Source: Aegilops tauschii subsp. strangulata
Taxonomy: Eukaryota > Streptophyta > Magnoliopsida > Poales > Poaceae
Reading direction: 5' to 3'
Assembly: GCF_002575655.3 (NCBI RefSeq)
Contig: NC_053037.3
Coordinates: 143,789,207-143,853,206, forward strand
DNA length: 64,000 bases
Shown here: positions 11,753 through 21,983 of the stretch, piece after piece
Layout of the letters: every line of letters starts with the position of its first letter
How positions within the stretch are numbered: position 1 is the stretch's first letter
Program-made: the position numbers and the translations under genes
The notes under the pieces: model-generated
The model's input: only the letters and a program-made list of their open reading frames with translations
Database searches by the model: none
Told to the model about the DNA's origin: nothing

Positions 11753-12527
11753 ATGGAGCCTACGAAGAGATTCTCGGCCGCAGAGAAGGGGAAGGCCCGC
11801 CCGGAGGGGCCTGGCTCTCCGCCACCCAAGAGGGTGCGCGGCCGTCCCCGTAAGCACACCACGACCCCCGCCGTGGCCCCTCGCGGCCGCGACGGCGCCT
11901 CTTCGCGTGGTGGCAGTCTCCCAGGTCGTGGCAGCCCCGTCGATGAAGGGAGGCGCGCCATGGTCGCACAGCCTCCCCAGTCGTGCTTCCACTCGGCGGA
12001 GGTGCTGCCGGAGTTCGTCGTGTGGTCGGAGAACCCGGTAGGCTCCTGGCTTCAGCTCCCACGCTTCTTCGCCGGCGAGTTGTCGGCCACGGGTCCAGGC
12101 GGGTTCTGGGTGCAGGCGGACGGCTGCTGCAGCAAGGCTTCATGGGTAGCGCGAGGTCTCTGCGGCGGGCAACATAGCCTTGGCTCGCGGCTGGCAGACG
12201 TTTGCCCGCGCGCGCGGCCTGGGTAGGCGGTGCACCCTCCACTTCAAGTATGATGGCAACACGAACCTCTACGTGAGGGTGTCCGGAGAAAACGGCCGCC
12301 GCGTCGGGTGCTGCCCCGAGGACAATGACTGCGGCCAGGTGCTTGGCCTTGGCGATGGTCGAGACGAGGGTGGGGTGGTCTTGCCTTTGGCGCTGGCCGC
12401 TGCTCGCCCAGCTACGGCGATTCTCCTTCCGGCGACAGCTCCAGCAGCGGTGGCTACGACCAGCCGCAACACCGCCGCGCCCACTTCAAGGGTGGCAGCG
12501 GGTCGTCTTGTTGTCGTGCCCCAGTGA
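11753..12527 (+). pseudogene. Antisense accessory gene of element F: AT-hook plus B3-like DNA-binding protein, one frameshift
   Basis: Start chosen at ATG 11753 (MEPTKRFSAAEKGKARPEG), the first in-frame ATG after the TATA box. Residues 29-34 are RGRPRK, the core of an AT-hook that binds AT-rich minor groove. A B3-like fold follows from about residue 85: LPRFFAGELSATGPGGFWVQ, then ARGWQTFARARGLGRRCTLH and FKYDGNTNLYVRV. The Gly-Trp-x-x-Phe plus Leu-x-x-x-x-x-Leu-x-Phe pattern is the B3 signature. A frameshift near 12145 separates the two halves; the second frame ends at 12527. The C-terminus is Ala/Arg-rich. It is encoded opposite to F's pol, between integrase and the 3' LTR, where Tat-lineage elements carry extra antisense frames. 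A DNA-binding role is inferred from the motifs; what it binds is unknown. Confidence 0.7.
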
Positions 12528-13415
12528 AGCGCGAGGAGGGGTCCGACTGAGCTCAGGAGAGCGCCATGGGTCCATCCTCGCAAGCTACTACAAGGGCACG
12601 CGCCACTTTTGTTTCGTTCTTTCTTTTCTTCCTGCATTAAGAGAGAGACAAGTATGGGGGCCCGTAGGGGCGTGCAATGAACCATGGTTTCCAAGTTGCT
12701 ATGCTCTGTTTATTGTTCCTGTGTCGCATTGCAGCATCAACGTTTTATGTAGGCGCGTACAGATAACTTAGCTTGACACGCTCAAAGTAGTTTTCGCCTC
12801 GTGAGGCGCGCATTTCCCAGTAGCTGGCGAGGCCTCCTTGGCCTGGGAGGCGTCTAGGAACTACAAAAATTCATTAGGAAACTCTTATTCTTCCAAGCAC
12901 TGGTCGCAGGTGCCACTGGCCACGATCCAGCGCTTCGCATCGCGATGCCCGAGGGGCACGAATTGAGAGAAGTGTGCCAGCTTACGAGCTCGAACGAGGG
13001 TGCCTCACGAAAAACAGGAAAAACGCTCACGAGGGCACCTATCCAGCCCCCTCGTGAGGCATGCGAGAGAGAGAGTACAGGTCGAAACAAGGAACCGAAG
13101 GCAGAAACGGAGGCAAAAGGCGATGGAACCAAGCCGGCAAGGAACAATAGAAAGCAAATTTTCATTAAAGAGGGGCAAGCCAACTACGGAAAGCAAATGA
13201 AAAGCCGCGTCCGGCACCTAGTCTAGTCTTCTTGTCTTCTCACCAGCGCAGAGCTAAGTGCTGCCACTAGGACGTGGGAGGGAGCCCCCGAGGCCCGAGG
13301 GCGGCATTCCTGAGACTCCGGGGCGTGTACAGCCCCACTCATTATTACGTGAGAGTGTCATGAGCGGAGACCTTAACAGGCATTGGGCCTTGCTTCACAG
13401 GCGCCGGGCCTTTCT
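12528..13415. other. Element F spacer between antisense gene and pol
   Basis: Internal 3' region of F, lying between the convergent ends of the plus-strand antisense gene and minus-strand pol. I see no coding similarity. The CTCGTGAGGC words are shared with F's LTR. Confidence 0.5.
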
Positions 13416-14664
13416 TCATGGGTAGAACTTCCGGAGGTGCAGGATATTCCTGGCGTTCTGGATAGGGACCCCGTCCTGCGTCTCCAGGCGCACAGCGCCA
13501 GGCCTGGAGACGTGGGCGACCCTAAATGGGCCCTCCCACATGGGCGAGAGCTTGTGCAGCCCTTACCTGGAGAGCACCGCCTTAGGACGAGGTCACACAC
13601 CTCGAGCGTCCTGGACCGGACGCTGCGACAGTGATACCGCCGTAGCGCCTGCTGGTATATTGCCGCCCGGGGCGTGGCTTCATGGAGGCGTTCCTCCCCC
13701 AGCACGAGGTCCATCCCCCGCATGGCATCCTGTTGCGCCTCATCAAACGCTAGGACCCGTGCGGAGCGATGCTTGAACTCGTGAGGGAGAACTGCTTCTG
13801 CTCCGTAGACGAGGAAGAATGGGGTCTCGCCTGTTGGCTTGGTGGCGGTGGTGCGGATGGACCACAGCACAGACTGGAGCTCATCGTGCTAGCCCCTGCC
13901 ACTGGCCTCGAGCTTATTCTTGAAGGTCCTGGTCTTGAGGCCTCTCAGGACCTCCGCATTGGCGCGTTCGGCCTGACCGCTCCTGGGGTGTGCCACCGAA
14001 GCGTAGCAGATCTGCGTTCCAAGATTAGCACAATATGTCTCGAAGAGATTGCTAGTGAACTGCGAGCTGTTAACGGTGATGATGCGGTTGGGGACCCCAA
14101 ACCGGCTCACAAGACCCTTGATGAACTTGACCGCGGATCCGGCCGGGATGGTGCGGATGGCTTCTACCTCCGCCCACTTGGTGAACTTGTCGATGGCGAC
14201 GTAGAGGTAGCGGTAGCCCCCAGGAGTTCGAGGGAACGGGCCCAAGATATCCAACCCCCAGACTGCGAATGGCCACGAGAGTGGGATGGTCTGGAGGCCC
14301 TGAGCTGGCTGATGGATCTGCTTGGCGTGGAATTGACAGGCCTCGCAGGACTTCCAGCTCAGTCGCATCGTTGCGTGCTGTACCCGTTGCGGAACGCCTT
14401 GCAGACGAGGGTTCGTGACGACGAGTGGTGCCCGTAGTCCCTGCCATGTATGCCAGCTAGCAGCTCTTTCCCCTGTTCCCTGGAGATACAACACAGGGAA
14501 ACATCATTCGGCCGCTTCCTGTATAACTCACTGTCCTGGATGCAGTATGCCGTGGCCTGCCGGGCAACGCGCTCCGCGTCCTCCTCCTTCTCCGGCAGCG
14601 CCCCTTGCGTCAGGTATTCCTTAAACTCCTTGGTCCGGCACCCCTCCAGAGGCTCGAGCGCCAA
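13416..14664 (-). pseudogene. Element F integrase, broken
   Basis: C-terminal part of F's polyprotein. It begins with a linker ending LEPLEGCRTKEFKEYLTQGA, then the zinc-binding N-domain (ACQFH preserved, upstream part frameshifted), then the core: GLDILGPFPRTPGGYRYLY, FTKWAEVEAIRTIPAG, and AHPRSGQAERANAEV with the catalytic Glu. The second catalytic Asp, normally in I-I-T-D-N-G-S-Q-F, reads Val (IITVNSSQFTS). The C-terminal GPFRVAHVSRPGAVRLETQD and LHLRKFYP, with stop at 13416, are in another frame from ARYQQALRRYH-type sequence. Frameshifts, together with the lost Asp, mean no active integrase. Between this and RNase H lies element G; the reading frame can be followed across once G and one GTGGT are removed. 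Confidence 0.85.
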
Positions 14665-14712
14665 GAGTGGGCGCGCTCCCGAGGTCAGGCCGGGGCTCCC
14701 GAGGTAGGTGGT

Positions 14713-15894
14713 TGTCGGTGTGGAACGACACCTATGGGATCACAAGAATCCCTACTACGGTTGCCGGGGTGCAGGGTTGCAAGAAGAGCAGGATCAGTAG
14801 ACAGCACATGGATCATTTACCCAGGTTCGGGCCGCGAGGATGCGTAAAACCCTAGTCTTGCTTTGGTGGGTGTATTTCAGAGAGTTCTTGAGCTCTCGAA
14901 CTAGCTGTGGTGAGTGTGTGGTTCAAAAAAGCCGAATCCGTCTCCAGTATGCCATGGGCCTCCTTTTATAGTCGAAAGGGGCTGCCACAGTGGCACACAG
15001 GAGGTCGAAAGGCGTACAGTGCCCTGAGCTTATCGCTCGTATTACAGGACAAGGCGCATTCAATGCGTACCTTAGGTGTCCACTTGCTTTATTGGGGACG
15101 AGGGCGAGGCCCGTCCCGTCCGTCGCCGCTCCTCCTCGCTTTGACACGCGCCCTGGCCAGTGAGGCGTGTGGTGCCATGTAGGCAGGCAGCCAGGTGAGG
15201 TGGCGCGGTGGTGGAGCCTTCACGAAGATCTGCATGTCGCCACGCAGGCGTTCGATGAGTTGGCCTGGGGGCTGCATGTTGCCACGCAGGTGCCCGCCCA
15301 GCTGGTTGGGCTGGCAGCTGCATGCGAACGGCAGTGGAAGCTTGGTTGGCGCGGGCCTGGCGGTGGCCCTGCTGGCATCCTTGGTGAGGGCCTTGCCGAG
15401 CGCCCCGGCAAGGGTCTTGCCGTGGCATGCTGTCGTCCCCGGCAAGGGCCTTGCCGGGGGTCTGGTGGCCTTCCTCGGCAAGGATCTTGCCGAGGATCGT
15501 CGTCTTCTAATCCTCATCTGATCTTGAATTTGTCTTCACAAAGATCTGCATGCCACCACAGAGGTGCCTTCCCGAGCCCTGGCCCACGTGGATGATGGCG
15601 TTGGGGACTGTGGGCTCAAGGGTGGCTCGCTCTGTTGGTGTGGGGCGAGCTGCCCCGGCAAGGGTCTTGCCGGGGCTGCTGAGGCTACCCCCGGCAAGGG
15701 TCTTGCCAGGGGAACCTACTTCGTCCCTCTGCCCTTTGTGGTCTTGGCCTTCGCGTTGCTCTGATTGTCTTGGGGTTCGGTCTTACCTTGGCTCACCTCC
15801 CCTGTTCTGCTTAGCGTGACCGTAGGTGCGGCTCCGACTGCCCGTGCACAGGTATAGGGGTACAAAGACGCACCCCTCTTTTTGTACACCGACA
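14713..15894 (-). mobile_element. Element G 3' LTR
   Basis: 1,182 bp, from TGTCGGTGTGGAACGACACC to TTTTTGTACACCGACA on the plus strand. A minus-strand TATA box (CTATAAAAGG) is at about 14962-14975. It has a dense set of 23-bp GC-rich palindromes (15437-15711). Confidence 0.9.
15437..15711. repeat. GC-rich palindrome cluster in element G LTR
   Basis: Four good palindromes: 15437-15459 (CCCCGGCAAGG, one-base centre, CCTTGCCGGGG), 15473-15495 (CCTCGGCAAG / CTTGCCGAGG), 15653-15675 (CCCCGGCAAG / CTTGCCGGGG) and 15688-15711 (one mismatch). The right LTR has the same set between about 21523 and 21802. Confidence 0.8.
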
Positions 15895-16295
15895 GGAGCC
15901 CCAGGGCCTGGGCCACACATAAGCGCGACACGTTGTTGGGCTAGGCCCAAAAATGGTGTGCGGGCAGGGGGGCGGTTTTTACCGCGGTAACACTCTTCGC
16001 GCGCTGCGCTTCCCACGACCCGCGCGCGCGGCGCGGCGTGGAGGGGTGTGCGTGACGTGGGAGGCATGCGTGGGGCGGTTCCTGCACGCATGCGTCTAAT
16101 CGCAGTAAATGGGCAGCGCGACCCGCGGCTTCCCCATAAAAAGGGATAACCGCGGGCGCACTGTTCCTTTTACCCTTCGCGCAACCCCAATCGCAGAAAC
16201 CTTCGTCTGCCTTCCTCTTCTTCTCCAAGCTTCGTCCCCACTCGCCGTCGTTGCGCTTCCGCTGCCCTCTGTCCTGCCCTCCTCCCCCAGTCGCC
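15895..16295 (+). promoter_or_regulatory. Promoter and leader of the antisense gene in element G
   Basis: Non-coding region just inside the 3' LTR. CATAAAAAGGG at 16135-16145 is a TATA-like box on the plus strand, about 150 bases before the ATG at 16296. The upstream part is GC-rich (GCGCGCG near 16020). It is the only candidate promoter for the antisense gene other than read-through from the LTR. Confidence 0.45.
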
Positions 16296-19200
16296 ATGGC
16301 GCCAAAATCCACCAAGGGCAAGGGAGTGGCCAAGGACGCCGAAGCCGCGGAGCTGCCGGAGAGTGCGCTGGCGGTGCAGCGGACGCAGTCCGCCTTCTTC
16401 CCCTTGACGGTTGACGTGTTCGAGCTTCGGGACTCCTTCAGGCCCCTGTGGGGAGTGAAGACGGGGGGGGGGAATTCGGGGCATCCAGCCACGCGTGTCA
16501 TCCCCGCCGACTGCGCCGAGGCTGCCCCAAATCGGTACCCCTTCTTCGTCGATTATTTTTCCTGCGGGCTCTGTCCTCCCTTCTCCGATTTCTTCAGCGA
16601 CGTCATGCATACCTTTGGCTTCCGCCTCCTGGATTTTACTCCGAATGCGGTGGCGTGCATGGCTCTTTTCGCGCATCTCTGCGAGGGCTTCACCGGGGTG
16701 CACCCCAACACGGCGCTTTTCCGCCATTACTTCTCCCCTCGGATCCAACAAGGGGGCGCCATCTCCGGTTGCATCGCCTGGGTCTCAAGATCCAAGGGAG
16801 CGTACCCGGAGGGCGCCATGAAGGAGAGGTGGGAAGAATGGCGGGGCCAGTGGTGCTGGATCGAGGAGGAGGACCCGCCGGCGTTCTGCGAAGTTCGCCG
16901 GGCGCCGCCGGTTCGCAGAAGCGATTGGAGCGACGTCGATGCTGACGACGAGAAGCTCACGGTCGCCACCACCAGGATCCTCTGGCTCACCGAGGCTGGC
17001 CTCACCCTTGAGATGATCGGGGCGGACTTCATCCATCGCCGGATCGCTCCACTGCATAACAAGGGGAGGCCAGCCTGGCTCTTCACGAGCCCCGCCGACA
17101 TCATGCGGCTTCGTCCCCGCCTCGACCACAACTTCACAGTGATGGGGCACGCCCATTTCTGTTAGCGGCTCTTCCAGCTTGACGTGGGGCGCGACGGCAA
17201 GGTCGCGAGGGCCGCCGCGAAGGCTGGCAAGGTCCTCAAGGGGCCTCTGTTCAAGCTGCCGACGGGGGTGGTCCCGTTGTGCAATAACTCGCGCCGGTCC
17301 AAGATCATTGCCATGATGCCGGACTGCAACGTGCATGGCCCCGACCTGAGCTGGAAGGAGCCAGAGGACGCCGAGGTGCAGCAGTTCTTTGACACCCTGC
17401 ACGAGGGGTATGTCAACGCCGACGCCGAGCGGCTGCTTGTCCAGGACACCACCCAGGCGGAGCTGGACTACATCGCCACCAGGGCGAGGGAGGCACAGCT
17501 TGCCAGGGAGGCCGGCATCGCCGGAGGTGTGGAGGACAAGGCCGCGACGGCTGCGGAGGAGGAGGAGCTCGCCCGGCGGGCGGCGGCCGCCAGGGGAACC
17601 AGCAGCGCCGGCACCGAGGCTCCTCTAGTTGAAGATGTGACCGGCGAGTCGTCGGAGGAGGAGGCCGCAGACCCGATGCTGCCTACGGGGAGGGGGCGAG
17701 TCCTGCGGCAGGCCAGTTCTAGCGAGCCGGTCCGGCATGGCAGGGCTGCGCGGCCACATTTGACCTTGGAGGGGCCCAGACGTCACACGAGGGCCGCGGC
17801 GGCAAAGAAGCCGGCGAAGGCCGCAGTGAAGAAGAAGACAGCCGCCCCTCCTTCGTCCACGCGTGTCCGATGCCACCTCCTTCTCCTCCTTTGCCGAATG
17901 TTGATACCGAGGTTACTTTTGATTATGGATCCCTCAACCCGAGGAGGAAGAGGAAGACAACAGAGGAGGAGGCAGACGACGAGTAAGTATCTGGTTCCTT
18001 TTCGTTATCTCTGCCTCCTCAATCTGCGTTGCTTGTCTTGACTTGTTTTCATCTTTGCAGGGACGGGGAGACGCTGGCCCAGAGAGCGAAGAGGGCCAAG
18101 GTCTCGGCGGGTGGCCAGCCCCTGGCTGGTACTTCGAGGGCGCCGTTGGTGGTGTTGAGCAGCCCAGACAGCAGCCCCCGGCCTAGCCCCCGGCGTAAGC
18201 TCTTCACTCTTTCCCCGTCGACACGTGTCAGGGGCACGACATTTTGGTGCTGACCTTGCCAGATATTCACGAGGAGAGCAGTAGCAGGAGGAGCCGCAGA
18301 GGGCTACTCCCAACACGCCGCCCCCATCGACCACGCTGCCCCGAGGCGCATCCCTGGCAAGGGCGCCAAACACCGAGCCCACGCACATGGAGGAGGAGGA
18401 GGAGAACTTGGGCGCCGGCGGCTTTGCCTCGATGCCAAATGTTGGCGGGGAGGGGACTTCCGTTTCCCAGCCGGGTACTGGCACAGGTAAGTCGTTCGCT
18501 GTTCGTCCCTGCTTCTTTTTCCTTCCGGTTCTTGGTCCTGGCCTTGCCTCACCCCCTTCTTCGGTGCCCAGATTCATCCTCGGTGAACCCAGAGGACATG
18601 GACGCCGTCATCAAGGGCGTCGCCAAGGCCGCCGAGGCGGACGCCGAGAAGATCGCCGCCGAAGAGGCCGCCAAGGGCGCTGCCGAGGACGCCACCGAGG
18701 GGCCTACCGGGGAGGCCGGCAAGGCTGCCGCTGAGGAGGCCGGCAAGGGGCCTGCCGGAGAGTTCGGCGGGGCCGCTGCCGAGGAGGAGGAGGAGGTGGC
18801 TGCTAACCAGTCTTCCTCTTCTGCTGCTTCCGGCTCTGGCAAGTACTTGAGGGTGAGCGACGACTTGTTCATCCACCTTCCAGGCGCGTCGAGCACCAGG
18901 ACACCCGTTGAGGGAGAGGTGTTCGACGACGAAGTGCTTGCTGCTGCCGAGCTTGAAGTCATCGACGAGTCGATCATTGGCGGCGATGGTTCGCAGGAAG
19001 AGCGACTCCTCCACGCCATGGGCGCCAGCTTCCGGAAGCTCCAGGCGCTCCACCACGCCCGCCTGGACAAGGTCAAGTCCAGGACGGTGGTGGTGGAGAA
19101 GGCGCAGGCGGACCTCCAGGAGCGCGTTGCCGAGACGCAGGACTGGTTCCGCGAGGCCCACAAGGAGCTCAAGGCTGCCCAGGGCGAGCTGGCCAAGGGT

Positions 19201-20157
19201 GACGTGGAGCTCACCATGAAGCTCGCCGACGTCGAGAAAGCTCAAGAGACGGAGAGGAACTTGGCCGCGGCCGCCGAAGCCGCCCGGACCCAGCACGAGG
19301 CCACGCTGAACTCCCATGAGGAGGACCTCGCTGCTCGAGAGGCGAAGCTTGCCGCCATGCTTCGCGGCAAGGATGCAGAGGTGGAGAAGCTCGTCTTGCA
19401 GCGGGCCAGTGAGCTGGAGCAGAGGCACGAAGAGGCACTCAATGCCCAGGCCCAGGTTCACGCCGGCAAGGTGGAGGAGCTGGAGGCGGAGCGCGACAGG
19501 CTGAAGGAGCAGGCCTTGAAGCTGTCCCAGGAGAGGGACACGCTTAACAGTGCCCTGACAGAGGCGCAGGGCGCGGTCGTCAGCAAGGCTAGGGACCTCT
19601 CCGAGGCCAACAACTCCATCAAAGACCTCCAGCTGAAGCTGGAGAATCTCGAGAAGTTGCTGTCGAAGGCCAAAACCCGAGAGGGGATCCTCGCCAAGGA
19701 GCTAGAGGCCGAGAAGCAGTTGCGGATGAACGAGGGCCTCAACTTCGCGGATCACGTGGCGGGCGAGAACCGTTGGCTCGATCGCCTCGCCACCGTCGCC
19801 AACCAAGCCGCCGCGCAGCTGGCCATCGTTCGGATGCTGGACGTGAGGTATGTCCCGGACCGGAGCATGAGCGCCAATTGCAACCTGACCATGTTCTTTG
19901 AGAAGGTCGTTGGCGCTCTGGAGCGGCTCCACGCCAACCGGGCGGCCTCACTGGCCGACGAGTCCCGGAGGCTTTGCTAGGGTGCCATGACCAAGGTTCT
20001 CACCAAGGTGGCGCACTGTTACCCCGACCTCGACTTCGACGCCGCGCTGGAGAGCTTGCCGGAGGGTACTGACCTCGCGCCGCTCAGGGAGCGCATCAAG
20101 CCCATCATCAGCCGGGTCGGCGAAATCCAGAGGGTGGAGGGCCAGCGCCGGGATTAG
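16296..20157 (+). pseudogene. Antisense spliced gene of element G (PF04195-like plus long coiled coil), three breaks
   Basis: Start ATG 16296 (MAPKSTKGKGVAKDAEAAEL). Residues about 60-150 match the plant 'putative gypsy type transposon' family (PF04195, by recall), with FFVDYFSCGLCPPFSDFF and GVHPNTALFRHYFSPR. A second conserved block (about 16930-17400) includes TRILWLTEAGLTLEMIGADF. An acidic/basic linker with KKPAKAAVKKK follows, then a coiled coil from about 19000 to 19740 and a C-terminal domain ending VEGQRRD, stop 20155-20157. Introns with GT..AG ends: 17983-18060 (78 bp), 18195-18262 (68 bp), 18487-18571 (85 bp); exon frames join correctly across each. Defects: TAG at 17163 (CAG in C), a frameshift near 17870, and TAG at 19978 (CGG in C). 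Being antisense to the element's genomic RNA, its introns would not be removed before reverse transcription. Function unknown. Confidence 0.8.
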
Positions 20158-20775
20158 GCATCCCGTTCTTTATCGCCGCTGCAGGTTCACAACCAAGACA
20201 ATCGATATCTCTAGTTAGAATCGCAGCAACAATTTGATGTAATATAACTCTGCAGCACTTTCAGTATCATGCATGTTATTTTCCTATTCGATTTTCCTTT
20301 GTATGTCCACCCTACGTTACTGGGTAGGCTTGCCGGCGCGTAACCCCAAGGCGGCGTCTTGGGGACGGATCCCCATTGGCCTGCCGGGTGTGCTTGCTGC
20401 CGAGCGAACCACCTTGCCGCCCTTAGCGCGGCCACCCGAACTGTCGAGCTTGACTCGAGTCAGAGTCGGGAGCGTTGCCAAGTGCGGAAGGCTACCCCGC
20501 CAATCTCGACGTGGCCGCTTTGAGCTGTTGAGCGGACTCGAAACAGAACAAGGGCGTTGCTAATCGCGGTAGGGCCCCTTTGCGTGCAGGTTTCACATAC
20601 ATAGGCGAGATCTCCGAGGATGACAACCTTATGTATAGGAGGAAATAACTCAAAGCTCTGAATGACCTAGCTTTTCTGTTGCCGAGCCGGGTAGTTCCTC
20701 CGGCCGTCTTCTTCTCAGGAGCCATGGCGACGAAGAACTGCTAGGCTAACTACTGGACCAGATTCTCACAATTGC
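20158..20775 (-). other. Element G 5' internal region with gag-start remnant
   Basis: Between the end of the antisense gene and the primer-binding site. A short minus-strand frame begins at ATG 20725 (MAPEKKTAGGTTRLGNRKAR), at the position where gag starts in A, and ends at 20492 without gag similarity. The rest is conserved with C 6440-6851 but has no recognisable gene. Confidence 0.45.
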
Positions 20776-20795
20776 GCCCCCTACCTGGCGTGCCA
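20776..20795 (-). promoter_or_regulatory. Primer-binding site of element G
   Basis: Minus-strand TGGCACGCCAGGTAGGGGGC, 4 bases inside the 5' LTR. One base differs from the C site. It proves the minus orientation of G and hence that its large gene is antisense. Confidence 0.75.
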
Positions 20796-20799
20796 AAGA

Positions 20800-21978
20800 T
20801 GTCGGTGTGGAACGACACCTATGGGATCACAAGAATCCCTACTACGGTTGCCGGGGCGCAGGGTTGCAAGAAGAGCAGGATCAGTAGACAGCACAAGGAT
20901 CGTTTAGCCAGGTTTGGGCCGCAAGGATGCGTAAAACCCTAGTCCTGCTTTGGTGGGTGTATTTCAGAGAGTTCCTGAGCTCTCGAAGTAGCTGTGGTGA
21001 GTGTGTGGTTCGAAAAAGCCGAATCCCTCTCCAGTATCCCATGGGCCTCCTTTTATAGTCGAAAGGGGCTGCCACAGTGGCACACAGGAGGTGGAAAGGC
21101 GTACAGTGCCCTGAGCTTATCGCTCGTATTACAGGACAAGGCGCATTCAATGCGTAGCTTAGGTGTCCCCTTGCTTTATTGGGGACGGGGGCAAGGCCCG
21201 TCCCGTCCGTCGCCGCTCCTCCTTGCTTTGACACGCGCCCTGGCCAGTGAGGCGCGTGGTGCCATGTAGGCAGGCAGGCAGCTGAGGTGGCGCGGTGGTG
21301 GAGCCTTCACGAAGATCTGCATGCCGCCATGCAGGCGCTCGATGAGTTGGCCTGGGGGATGCATGTTGCCACGCAGGTGCCCGCCCAGCTGGTTGGGCTG
21401 GCAGCTGCATGCGAATGGCAGTGGAAGCTTGGTTGGCGTGGGCCTGGCGGTGGCCCTGCTGGCGTCCTTGGTGAGGGCCTTGCCGGGCGCCCCGGCATGG
21501 GTCTTGCCGTGGCGTGCTATCGTCCTCGGCAAGGGCCTTGCCGGGGGTCTGTTAGCCTTCCTCGGCAAGGATCTTGCCGAGGATCGTCGTCTTCTAATCC
21601 TCATCTGATCTTGAATATGTCTTCACAAAGATCTGCATGCCACCACAAAGCTGCCTTCCCGAGCCCTGGCCCCACGTGGATGATGGCATTGGGGACTGTG
21701 GGCTCAAGGGTGGCTCGCTCTGTTGGTGTGGGGCGAGCTGCCCCGACAAGGGTCTTGCCGGGGCTGCTGAGGCTGCCCCCGACAAGGGTCTTGCCGGGGG
21801 AACCTGCTTCGTCCCTCTGCCCTTTCTGGTCTTGGCCTTGGCGTTGCTCTGATTGTCTTGGGCTTCGGTCTTACCTTGGCTCACCTCCCCTGTTCTGCTT
21901 AGCGTGACCGTAGGCGCGGCTCCGACTGCCCGTGCACAGGCATAGGGGTACAAAGATGCACCCCTCTTTTTGTAGAAA
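20800..21978 (-). mobile_element. Element G 5' LTR with altered terminus
   Basis: Matches the 3' LTR over its length, but the outer end differs. The 3' LTR ends TGTACACCGACA (plus strand), whereas here the sequence is TGTAGAAA followed directly by the duplication GTGGT. The canonical CA terminus is absent although the duplication is intact. Confidence 0.85.
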
Positions 21979-21983
21979 GTGGT

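Larger units (their letters stand above)
14713..21978 (-). mobile_element. Element G: non-autonomous gypsy-type element with antisense spliced gene
   Basis: 7,266 bp, minus strand. The perfect duplication GTGGT at 14708-14712 and 21979-21983 sets the ends. LTRs are at 14713-15894 and 20800-21978, with a primer-binding site left of the right LTR. There is no RT, RNase H or integrase; the only large gene is antisense (16296-20157, plus). It is inserted between RNase H and integrase of element F. The same organisation and related LTRs in element C define a family that keeps an antisense gene instead of pol. Confidence 0.9.

Noticed and set aside
15437..15711. GC palindromes as rho-independent terminators
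   Set aside because: The genome is a plant; there is no U-tract and the motif is in LTR U3/R, so bacterial terminators do not apply.
18574..19461. 295-codon minus-strand open frame opposite G's coiled coil
   Set aside because: It shadows a GC-rich coiled-coil exon; its residues are not conserved in C, whereas the plus-strand protein is.
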